Shown in pieces: positions 8,861-17,870 of a stretch of DNA of 64,000 nt. The DNA lies in contig CAVUIG010000005.1 in NCBI GenBank assembly GCA_963741355.1, forward strand, positions 29,438 through 93,437, written 5' to 3'. Both the position numbers and the translations under genes were made by a program. Source of the stretch: CAIWHR01 sp963741355. GTDB taxonomy: Bacteria > Pseudomonadota > Gammaproteobacteria > Burkholderiales > Casimicrobiaceae. The first letter of the stretch is position 1. Each line of letters starts with the position of its first letter. The notes under the pieces were generated by a model. The model was not told the DNA's origin. It worked only from the letters and a program-made list of their open reading frames with translations, and searched no databases.

Positions 8861-10217
8861 ATGAGCGCGGCGACCCCGCCGCCCGCGGCGCCGACCCGCG
8901 CCGAGGCGTTTCGCTACTGGCTGAAGCTCGGCTTCATCAGTTTCGGCGGACCCGCCGGCCAGATCGCGATCATGCATCACGATCTCGTCGATTCGAAGCG
9001 CTGGATCTCGGAGCAGCGCTTCCTGCACGCGCTCAACTACTGCATGGTCCTGCCCGGCCCCGAGGCGCAGCAGCTCGCGACCTACATCGGATGGCTCATG
9101 CACCGGACGTGGGGCGGCATCGTCGCGGGCGCGCTGTTCGTGCTGCCCTCGCTCGTCGTGCTCATCGCGCTGTCGTGGCTGTACATGGCCTACGGCGACG
9201 TTCCCGCGATCGCCGGAATCCTCTACGGCATCAAGCCGGCGGTCGTCGCGATCGTGCTGCACGCCGCGTGGCGGATCGGGACGCGCGCGCTGAAACGGCC
9301 GACGCTCTGGGCCATCGCGGCTGCGGCGTTCATCGCGATCTTCGCATTCCACGCGCCGTTCCCGGCCATCGTCGTCGCGGCGGGCGTGATCGGCTATGTC
9401 GGCGGGCGCGTCGCCCCGAAGGAGTTTGCCGTGGGCGGCGACCATGGCGTGGGCGGCGGCGCGCATCCGGCCGCGCTGATCGACGACGACACGCCGACGC
9501 CGCCGCATGCGCGCTTTCGCGCGGGCCGCCTCGCGCTCGTCATCGGCGTGTGCCTCGCGCTGTGGCTGTTCACGCTGGCCATGCTGGTCGCGACCTACGG
9601 TCCGGGGTCGACGCTCGCGCGCGATGGGCTGGTTCTTCACCAAGGCGGCGCTGCTCACGTTCGGCGGCGCGTACGCGGTGCTGCCGTACGTCAACCAGGG
9701 CGCGGTCGAGACCTACGCATGGCTCACGCCGGCGCAGATGATCGACGGCCTGGCACTCGGCGAGACCACGCCGGGCCCGCTGATCATGGTCGTCGCGTTC
9801 GTCGGCTTCGTCGGCGGCTGGACGAAGGCACTCTTCGGCCCGGACTCACTGGCGCTCGCGGGGATCGCGGGCGCGTGCGTCGCGACGTTCTACACGTTCC
9901 TGCCGTCGTTCCTGTTCATCTTCGCCGGCGGGCCGCTGATCGAGACGACGCACGGGCAGCTCCGCTTCACCGCGCCGCTTTCCGGGATCACCGCCGCTGT
10001 CGTGGGCGTGATCGTCAATCTCGCCTGCTTCTTCGCATGGCACGTGTTCTGGCCCGCGGGCTGGAACGACACGTCGCCGCTGCGGGGACTCGACGCGGCA
10101 TCGCTCGCGATCGGCGTCGCGGCGGCGGTCGCGCTGTTCCGCTTCAAGGTCGGCGTGATTCCCGTGATCCTCGCGTGCGGCGTGGCGGGACTCGCGGCGT
10201 CGCTGCTGTTGCGCTGA
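8861..10217 (+). CDS. chrA: Chromate transporter ChrA (one apparent frameshift)
   Basis: Inner-membrane CHR-family transporter that expels chromate. The N-terminal half shows the signature FGGPAGQIAIMHHDLV and LPGPEAQQLATYIGW, followed by hydrophobic helices. The C-terminal half repeats the fold with LTFGGAYAVLPYV and LGETTPGPLIMVVAFVGFVGGW, as expected for the two-domain (long-chain) type. The frame breaks at about 9620-9627 (one extra base in a GCGCG run); removing it joins LVATYGPGSTLA to MGWFFTKAALLTFGG. After correction the protein has about 451 residues, a normal length. Conservation on both sides of the break points to a sequencing indel. The rhodanese-ChrB gene upstream is its likely partner. 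Confidence 0.9.
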
Positions 10218-10244
10218 CGCGACTCGCCCGCGTCGGCAAGCGAG

Positions 10245-11513
10245 TCAGGCGGGCCGGACGGGCGCGTTTCCGGTCTTGAGGCCCACCGTGCGCTTCAATC
10301 GCCAGCTCTTCTGCAGCGAGGGCGGCAGCGCGAAGGTCTCGCGGTTCCAGCCTTTCTTCATGCCCCACACCGCATGGACGATGAGGTGGAACAGCGTCTC
10401 GGCGGTGCGCCGGACGGGCGCCTGCTTCATCAGGTCGTCGGCCAGGTGCTCGACGATGTGGATGACGCCGGCCCAGAAGCCTTCGTCGACGTGCTGAATC
10501 GGGTCGAGCCGCACGCCCAGCAGGCGCGTGTCCTCCTCGCCCATCAGGTGGCAGAGCATCTCCTTCGGCAGCGCCTTGAATCCCGCGGGAATCGCATCTT
10601 CCATCCACTTGAGGAGCGCGCCGGTCAGCGCCTGTCCGTCCTTCGAGGCGCCGCGGCGGCGCCGCTTGATGGTTTCGAACAGGAACTTCGCGTCGTCGAA
10701 ATTGCGCGCGAGGAGCTCGTCCCTCACGCCCATCACGTGGCCGATCACGCTCCACGCGTGGACGTAGGCCTCGCGTTCCGCCGCGCTCGGATGCGCGCCC
10801 AGCGAATCGAGCCCGCGCAATCCGACGTACGAGAAGGTCAGGATCACGTAGGCCATCGATTCCTGGTTGATCGGCCGGCCCGACGCCGGGTTCCAGTATT
10901 GCTCCGCGAGCGCGCGGCCGAGCTCGTCCTTGCGCCCCGCCACGTCGGTCGCCAGCAGCAGGTGCCGGATCGCCGCGTGCATCAGGCGCACCTTCTGGCA
11001 GCAGCGAATGCCCTCGCCCGGCGGCGCCTCGAGGTCGTCCGGAGCGGCCGCCGCCGATGTCGCGGCCGGCGCGGGCGTCATCCCGCCCGGCTGCATCACG
11101 GTGATCACCATGTGCGACGTCTCGAAGATGCGGCGATAGACGTGACGCGACAGCTGCGTCGTCGACGAGAGCACCGGCACGTCCAGCTGATCGAGATAGC
11201 ACTCGGGCAGGCTCGCGCAGCAGAGGATCGTCGTGCCGAGCATGCCATGACGTGAGAACAGGTCCTCGGCAAGCGCGATCTTCGCGGGCTCCGCCCACGG
11301 CGGCAGCACCGCGGTCGCCGCGAAATAATCGTCGATCATCGCCTGCACCGCGGGAGGCGGCGGATTCGTGTTGCGGACCATGTGCATCAGCAGGCGGTTG
11401 ACGCCGTCGACCGACTGGCTCGCGTAGATCGCATCGACGACGCGGTCGGCGACGGGATCCGTCTCGCCCCGCATCGAATCAAGGTACGCGTCCGTCCAGA
11501 GCTCTCGGCCCAT
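10245..11513 (-). CDS. MpaB/Lcp-like (DUF2236) oxygenase family protein
   Basis: A 422-residue mostly helical protein of the oxygenase MpaB / latex-clearing-protein (DUF2236) family, whose studied members are b-type haem oxygenases. Family-type segments are WNPASGRPINQESMAYVILTF, VHAWSVIGHVMGV and the C-terminal WNRETFALPPSL. No clear twin-arginine signal or membrane segment is visible, so it is probably cytoplasmic, unlike secreted rubber oxygenases. It is intact. It lies just downstream of the cyclase-AAA-TPR gene on the same strand (23-base gap) and converges with chrA. The substrate cannot be predicted from sequence. Confidence 0.75.
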   Translation of the reverse strand: MGRELWTDAYLDSMRGETDPVADRVVDAIYASQSVDGVNRLLMHMVRNTNPPPPAVQAMIDDYFAATAVLPPWAEPAKIALAEDLFSRHGMLGTTILCCASLPECYLDQLDVPVLSSTTQLSRHVYRRIFETSHMVITVMQPGGMTPAPAATSAAAAPDDLEAPPGEGIRCCQKVRLMHAAIRHLLLATDVAGRKDELGRALAEQYWNPASGRPINQESMAYVILTFSYVGLRGLDSLGAHPSAAEREAYVHAWSVIGHVMGVRDELLARNFDDAKFLFETIKRRRRGASKDGQALTGALLKWMEDAIPAGFKALPKEMLCHLMGEEDTRLLGVRLDPIQHVDEGFWAGVIHIVEHLADDLMKQAPVRRTAETLFHLIVHAVWGMKKGWNRETFALPPSLQKSWRLKRTVGLKTGNAPVRPA

Positions 11514-11536
11514 CGTGGTTCCTCTTGCGGTTGAAT

Positions 11537-14500
11537 TCAGGCGGTCGCCGTCGCGGCCGCGGCAAGCGTTCGCGCCAGCGCGCGGGCACGCGCGAGATCG
11601 GGCGTCTCGGACCGGTCAGGAATCGCATCGATCGCCGCGCCGAGCATCGTGGCCGCGTCGGCGGCAGCGCCGCGCGCGGCCTGCATTTCGGCGAGACTCG
11701 TGGCCGCGCGCAACGCGAAGATCCGGTTGCCCTGCTGCTGCGCAACGGAAAGCGCCCGCGCGAAGAGCCGCTCGATCGCGACCGTCTCGTCGCGATCCGA
11801 GGGCGCCGCGCGCTGGCGCCGGATCTCGCCTTCGAGGCGATCGATCTCCGCCGCCATGAACGCCTCGCCGCCGTCGGCGATGAGGCGCCGCGCGTCGTCG
11901 AGCCGGGCGAGCGCGCTTTGCGTGTCGCCGTTCGCGCTCTCGACCTCGGAGAGCAGCGCGAGGAAATACGGGACGACCATGCCGCTGCCGATCCCGCGAT
12001 ACGTCGCGAGCGCCTCCTCGATGTGCTTGGCGCCGGCCGCGGTCTGCCCGGCGTCGAACACGGCGCGCCCCGCGAAGATCATCCCCCAGACGAGCCAGAA
12101 GCCGAGCGCCTGCGCGGTCGACAATTCGATCGTCGCCGTCGCGTGCGCCGCCATCGGCTCGGGCGCGCGCCGGTACGCGTCGAGCCACGCCGCGCAGCCG
12201 AGCGCGTAGGCCTTGCTGAACGGGTGCCTGAGCTCCGAGGCGAGCTCGATCGCGTCGCGCGAGCGGGCAAGCCCCAGCTCGGTCTCGCCGCGCAGCCAGA
12301 GCACCATGGCCGCGACCGAGCGGGCCGTGACGCCGACGTCCTGGCTCGTCAGGAACGCGTTCGGATGATGCTTCTCGGGAACGTACGCGGCGACCACCGC
12401 CTCGAGATGCTCCCGCGCGGCCACGAGATCGCCCATGTAATAGCGGCTCAGTCCCGATCGCGAAATTCGCCTCGAGCACGAGCGCGGCGTCGTTCTCGCC
12501 GTTCGCGATGCGCATCATCCGCTGCGCGAACTCGAGGCCCTTGTTCTGGTCGCCCTTGACGAGATAGAACGCCCACATTCCCCACAGCACCCAGAAGAGC
12601 TGCGGATTGGGGCCGACGCGCTCGGAAATCAACTGCGCGCGCGCGTAGGCGTCGGCGACCTCGGGCGCCGCCCAGCCCTTCTGTATCGTCAGCGCGACGC
12701 CCAGCGTCGACAGGAGGGCGAGCTCCTGCCGGTCGCGATCGGGCGATTCCGGGATTGCCGCGATCGCGTCGAGTCCTTGTCGCAGATGGCTCTCGGCCTC
12801 GACCGTCGCCGACGACGCCACCGCCTGGCGCCCGGCCTGCAGCCAGTACGGCAGCGCGCGCGCCGGCTGGCTCGCCTTGGTCCAGTGCTGCGCGATGCGC
12901 TCGGGGTAGGCGCTTCCGGTCGCGCCGCGCTCCAGCGCCAGCGCGATGCGCTCGTGATACTGCTGGCGCGTTCGCTTCAGCAGCGACTCGTACGCGGCAT
13001 CCTGGATCAGCGCGTGCTTGATCGAGTAGCCGCCTTCCGTGGTGTAGACGAAGCCCTCGCCGACGAGCTGCTCGATCCCGATGGAGAGCACCCGCGCTTC
13101 GTCGGGGAGGATTTCGCGCAGCAGCTCGAACGTCCAGTCGCGCCCGATCGTGGCGCCGAGCTGCACCACCTTCTTGGCTTCGGGCGGCATCCGGTCGAGC
13201 CGCGCCATCAGCAGGTCCTGCAACGACGCGGGCACCATCGAGTCGGGCAGCGGTCCGGCGAGCTCGTAGGCGGCGTCGGTCTCGCGCAGCGTCCCCGAAT
13301 CGAGGAACATCCGCGTCATCTCCTCGACGTAGAGCGGATTGCCGTCGGTCTTCGCGACCAGCAGCGACATCACCTGCGGCGGCAGCGGCTTGTCGCCGAC
13401 GACGCGGCGAATCATCGTCTCGGTGTCGGCCGGCGACAGCTGATTGACGTGGAGCTCGGTGAGGCTGTCGCTGCCGAGCCAGGGCGGTGCGAAGCCCGGC
13501 CGCGACGTGAGCAGCAGCAGCAGCCGGCTCTTCGGCAGCTGCGCGAGCACGCTGCCGAGGAGCTCGAGCGTGGTCGCGTCGACCCAGTGCAGGTCCTCGA
13601 CGACGAGCAGCGTCGGCATCTTGCCGGCGCGCGCCGTCAGCAGCGAGACGAGCGCGGCGACGGTCTTCTGCTTCTGCGTGAGCGGATGCAATCCGAGCGG
13701 CTGGTAGCCGGCCTCGGGCGGGATGCCGAACAATTGCGCGAGCAGCGGGAGCGCGGTGTCGACGTCGCATCCATGCTCCACCAGGGCCTCGCGCAGATGC
13801 GAGAGCCGCACGTCCGGCGCGTGGTCGTCGGCGAGGCCGTGGCGCGCGCGAAGCGGCGCGACCATCGGATAGAACGCCGTGCTGCTGTAATACGGCGAGC
13901 AGTAGCACTCGATGATCTCGCACTCTGTCTGCGCCGATCGATTCGCGGAACACCGAGAGCAGGCGCGACTTGCCGACGCCCGGCTCGCCCAGCAGCAGCA
14001 CGGCGTGTCCCGGGCTGTCGCGCGCGGCGAGCCACGACTTCGCCAGCGCGGCCACCGCGCTCTCGCGTCCGACATAGGGCGCGAGACGCTGGTTTTGCGC
14101 GGCCTCGAGGCGGTGCCGCGCGCCGCTCGCCGCCTCGACGCGGAACACCTCGATCGGCTCGGCGAGCCCCTTCACCAGGTGTTCGCCGAGGCTCGTCATT
14201 TCGAAGAACCCGGCGACGAGCCGCTGCGTGGCGAGGCTCACCACGACGGTATCGGGCAGCGCGAGCTGCTGGATCCGCGCGGCGATGTTCGGCGTGTCGC
14301 CGAGCGCCAGCCGCTGTTCGGTGCCGGCCGCGCCGCCGAGGTCCCCCACCAGCGTGAGGCCGGTGTGCACCGCGACACGCACCGAGAGATCGACGCCGAG
14401 ACGCGCGCGCACGCCGGGTGCCAGGGCCGCGATCGCCCGCACGATCTCGAGGCCCGCCTGCACGCCCCGGCGCGCGTCGTCCTCGTGCGCGACCGGATAT

Positions 14501-14892
14501 CCGAAATACACGACGATGCCGTCGCCCTGGAACTGCGCGGTCGTTCCTTCGTAGCGAGTGACGACCTCGGCGCAGGCATCGCGGTAGGCGCGAATGAGGT
14601 CGTGCAGGTCCTCCGGATCGAGCGCCCGCGACATCTGCACCGAGCCCACGAGATCGCAGAACATCACCGACATGTGGCGCCGCTCGACCAGCGCCTCGGG
14701 CTCCGGCGCGGCCGCAGGGCCCGGCGCAGGGCCGGCGGGCGCGGCAAGCGCGGTTCCACATTCGTGGCAGAAGCGTGCGATCGGCGCGACCTCGGCGTGG
14801 CACGCCGGGCAATGGCGGGGGAGCGGCGTGCCGCACGCCGAGCAGAATTTCGCTCCGTCGGGGTTCTCGGTGCCGCAGCCCGCGCAGTTCAT
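11537..14892 (-). CDS. Zinc ribbon-adenylate cyclase-AAA-TPR signalling protein (two frameshifts)
   Basis: A multidomain regulator of about 1118 residues. The N-terminus is a double zinc ribbon (CAGCGTENPDGAKFCSACG, then CPACH and CHECG). Next is a class III nucleotidyl cyclase domain with CDLVGS and FQGDGIVVYFGYP metal-binding segments and the region LALGDTPNIAARI. An ATPase domain follows with Walker A GEPGVGKS and Walker B-like LLVVEDLHWVD, then a long TPR-like helical tail. Frames break at about 13918-13932 and about 12445-12460; the pieces (14892 to about 13925, about 13925 to 12455, about 12450 to 11537) join into the usual architecture. The ATG at 14892 overlaps the desaturase stop by ATGA. 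Products of related proteins include cAMP, but activity here is inferred. Confidence 0.85.
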
Positions 14893-15762
14893 CGGTGTCC
14901 GACGCGAGGCGCGAGCGAGCGCGCCGCAGCGCGAAACGCCGGCGAGACGGGGCCGGCGGGCACATGCAATTCACGCGGAAGATCGGGCAGGTCGCGCACA
15001 CGGAGCTCCGGCCACAGGTGATGGGCGCGGTGCCGCGCGAGGATCAGCATCGGCTCCGTGCCGAACACCAACGCGCCAGCGCGCAGCACGCGGTCCGGGA
15101 CCGGCAGCGCGAACGTGCCGAGCTCGCCGTCGTGGTTGTGCAGGACGTGGTGGAAGACGAATCCGGCGGCGCCGATGCTCAAGCGCAGCACGACCCAGTA
15201 GAGCAGGAAGACCGCCGGGTTGATCGCCGCCACGAGCGACGAATGCCGCCAGCCGGAATCCTCCTTCCCGCGCGAGCGGAGCGCTGACGCCGCGCGTGCG
15301 AATCCACGCGACGAGCGAGCGTTCCGGCGCGATGAGCGCGTTGCCGAACGCGCTCAAGTGACTGCCGGCGATCTGATGCAGCTCCGGATCGGCGGCGCCG
15401 GCGCCGCAGCGATGATGGCGCAGATGCAGCGCGCGATGCTCGCGATAGCCGAGCCCGAACGGCGTGTCGAAGATCATCGCCAGCCGATGGAACGCGGGCA
15501 CCCGCGCCGCCGGCAGGATGTGGAGCAGCTCGTGCAGCGCAAGCGACAGGCGCACGTATACGAGGGGCACCGCGACGACGAGGAGGAGCGCCGGCGCGGG
15601 TCCCGCGAGCGTTGCCGCGAGGAGCGCGTAGATCGCGACCGTCCATCCCAACGTGGCGCGAACGTAGCGGCGCGCGTCGGCCGCATCGCGCCCGGCGGAC
15701 CGGGGTGGCGCCGCCGCGATTCTCGCCTCGCGGCGAGTCAGCAGGGTCAGGACACCGGACAC
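14889..15762 (-). CDS. Membrane fatty acid desaturase-like protein (one frameshift)
   Basis: An integral membrane di-iron desaturase/hydroxylase-type protein of about 290 residues. Three histidine boxes are visible: HELLH in the first helix pair, HRALHLRHH in the middle and HRAHH near the C-terminus. Hydrophobic segments include WTVAIYALLAATLAGPAPALLL and AINPAVFLLYWVVLRL. The frame breaks at about 15258-15270 inside a CCTCCTTCCC tract; corrected, LAREE joins DSGWRHSSLVAAINPAVF. The stop overlaps the cyclase ATG by four bases, so both are probably co-transcribed. A divergent geranylgeranyl-reductase-like gene begins 239 bases away. Substrate is unknown; acyl-lipid or isoprenoid desaturation are both possible. 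Confidence 0.75.
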
Positions 15763-16001
15763 CGTCGCTCCAAAACTCTGGTTCGTTCATGCCATTCTAC
15801 GCATCATGGCGACTCAGGATCGCCTGTCCGGGCCGTCCGGCTCGTCCCGGCGCTTCGGCGCCCGGGCCCCACGCGACTCCCGCGCGGAATGTAGACTGCG
15901 ACCTTCGCCTCGTCAACGATTGTAGACCACGAATCGGCGCGTCCGACGGAATCCCCGGCCATTCCGCCCGGATTCCGCCCCACCGCGCACGCAAACCTCC
16001 G

Positions 16002-17107
16002 ATGGCACGCATCGCAATCGTCGGCGCGGGACCCGCGGGAGCCGCGGCCGCGTATCACCTCGCTACGCGCGGCCACGCGGTGACGCTGTTCGACCGCGCC
16101 GCGTTTCCGCGCGACAAGACCTGCGGCGACTGGCTGACGCCCGCCGCCGCTCGCCGAGCTCGCGGCGCTCGGACTTGACGCCGACGCGCTGACCCGCGGG
16201 GCGCCGGGACACGCGATGATCACGCGCACGGTGCTCGTCGCGCCGGGCGGCCGGCGAAGCGAGCACCAAAGCGCGGCGGCGGGCCGATGCATTCCGCGGC
16301 GGATCCTCGACGCGATGGTGCTGGCGCAGGCCACCCGCGCGGGCTGCGAACTCGTTCGCCGCACGCTGCGCGAAGTGCGCCGCGACGATTCGACATTCGC
16401 CGCGCACGATCACGTGATCGACGCGCGCGGCGCGGCGGCCGGCCGGCCCAATGCGATCGGTCTGCGCGCGTACTGGACGCTGCGCCGCGACGCCGCCGCC
16501 GCGATCGGGAGCGAGCAGGTCTCGCTGCACACCGACGCCGAGTTCCGCCGCGGCTACGGCTGGATCTTTCCCGTGCATGCCGACGATGCCAGCGTGCGCT
16601 ACAACATCGGCGTCGGGCTGTGGAAGGAGGACAGCCGGCGCGGGCAGACGGTGACCGATTTCCTCGCGCATTTCCTCGGGAGCCACCACGCCGCGCATGA
16701 AATCTCCCGCGCCGCCAGCGAATCCACGCGCCCGGTCGGCTACCCGGTCGCGCTCGGCGGCTGGCGCAACCGAGTCGCCGCGGACGGCGTGCTGCGGATC
16801 GGCGACGCCGCGCAGCTCGCCGATCCGCTCACCGGCGATGGTATCGGCAACGCGCTCGCGAGCGGCCGGCTGGTCGCGGAGACGATCGATGCGGGGCGAA
16901 CCGCCGACGTCGCGGCGGACTGGCAGCGCTGCCTGCGACGCGGCGTTCGCGCCGGAGCTGCGCCGCGCGTTCGTCCTGCGCCAACTCCTCGTCGCCACGC
17001 CGATGAAGGATCTCGCGGCGCTCGCCTCGACGCGCGGCCCGGCACAATTTCGTGATCGGCTGCACGGCGCGGTGTTCGGCGCCACCGGCTACCGCGACCT
17101 CATCTAG
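16002..17107 (+). CDS. Geranylgeranyl reductase-like FAD-dependent oxidoreductase (two frameshifts)
   Basis: A flavoprotein of about 368 residues. The N-terminal dinucleotide-binding motif GAGPAGAAAAYHLA is followed by DKTCGDWLTP, and the C-terminal flavin-binding signature GDAAQLADPLTGDGIGNAL is well preserved. RRGYGWIFPV is a common segment of the geranylgeranyl reductase family, which saturates isoprenoid chains. Frames break at about 16142-16152 and about 16928-16936; the three pieces join in order into one protein. The ATG at 16002 begins MARIAIVGAGPAG. It is divergent from the desaturase gene; a joint role in lipid or isoprenoid modification is plausible but unproven. Confidence 0.75.
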
Positions 17108-17159
17108 CGTCCGGTCGGCGATCTGCCCTCGAGATGCGCGCATGCTCCGGGCAGCGATG

Positions 17160-17870
17160 CTAGCTGGACTCGGCGGCATCAACGACGAGCCTGTAACCGA
17201 CGGCGGTTTCCGTCAACAGATGCCGCGGCTGCGCGGGATCAACCTCGAGCTTCTGTCGAAGATGGCTCATGTGGATGCGAACGTAATGGTCGCGGTCCAG
17301 ATAGCCCGGTCCCCAGACGTGTTGCAGAATCTGGCGATGCGTGAGTACCTTGCCCGCATTGCTCACGAGGAATGCGAGCAGCCGATATTCGGTTGGACTC
17401 AGGTGGGCCTCGGCTTGCCCTTTCCGCACGATGCGCGCCTCCAGGTCAACTTCCACGTCACCGAATCGAAACGTCCTTGTCTCCTGGTGTGAAGGCTTCG
17501 CCGCGCGGCGCACATTGGCTCGGACGCGGGCGAGCAATTCACCGGTGCTGAACGGCTTGGTAAGGTAATCGTCGGCACCGGCATCCAGAGCCGCAATCTT
17601 GTCCTGCTCGTCGGCGCGCGCCGACAGCACAATGACCGGGACGGTCGACCAGCCCCGCAGGTCGCGCAACAGGTCGACACCGTCACCATCCGGCAGCCCG
17701 AGATCCAGAATGACGAGATCCGGCTTTTGCGTCCCGGCGTCGATCAGACCCTGCCGCAACGTTGCGGACTCCACGACGTTCCAGCGTTCCGCCTCCAACG
17801 CCATCCGCACGAATCGGCGAATCGGAGCGTCGTCCTCGACGATCAACGCTGTTGGCAGCGGAGCGGTCAA
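17160..17870 (-). CDS. kdpE: KdpE response regulator
   Basis: OmpR-family response regulator of about 236 residues, partner of KdpD in controlling kdpFABC. The receiver domain has the acidic pair in LIVEDD, phospho-acceptor Asp in LVILDLGLPDGDG and Lys in YLTKPFS. The winged-helix DNA-binding domain carries LSPTEYRLLAFLVSNAGKV, DHYVRIHMSHLRQKLE and ETAVGYR. The likely start is TTG at 17870, which overlaps the kdpD stop as TTGA; no ATG lies before the receiver domain in this frame. It is the last gene of the kdp operon. Confidence 0.9.
   Translation of the reverse strand: MTAPLPTALIVEDDAPIRRFVRMALEAERWNVVESATLRQGLIDAGTQKPDLVILDLGLPDGDGVDLLRDLRGWSTVPVIVLSARADEQDKIAALDAGADDYLTKPFSTGELLARVRANVRRAAKPSHQETRTFRFGDVEVDLEARIVRKGQAEAHLSPTEYRLLAFLVSNAGKVLTHRQILQHVWGPGYLDRDHYVRIHMSHLRQKLEVDPAQPRHLLTETAVGYRLVVDAAESS

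Noticed and set aside
8666..8861. N-terminal extension of ChrA from an in-frame ATG at 8666
   Set aside because: The extra 65 residues are Arg/Ala-rich, encoded by the intergenic repeat, and the ATG at 8861 matches the usual ChrA start.
10221..10246. Inverted repeat GACTCGC/GCGAGTC between chrA and the oxygenase gene as a bidirectional terminator
   Set aside because: The loop is long, there is no T-run on either strand, and it overlaps the oxygenase stop codon.
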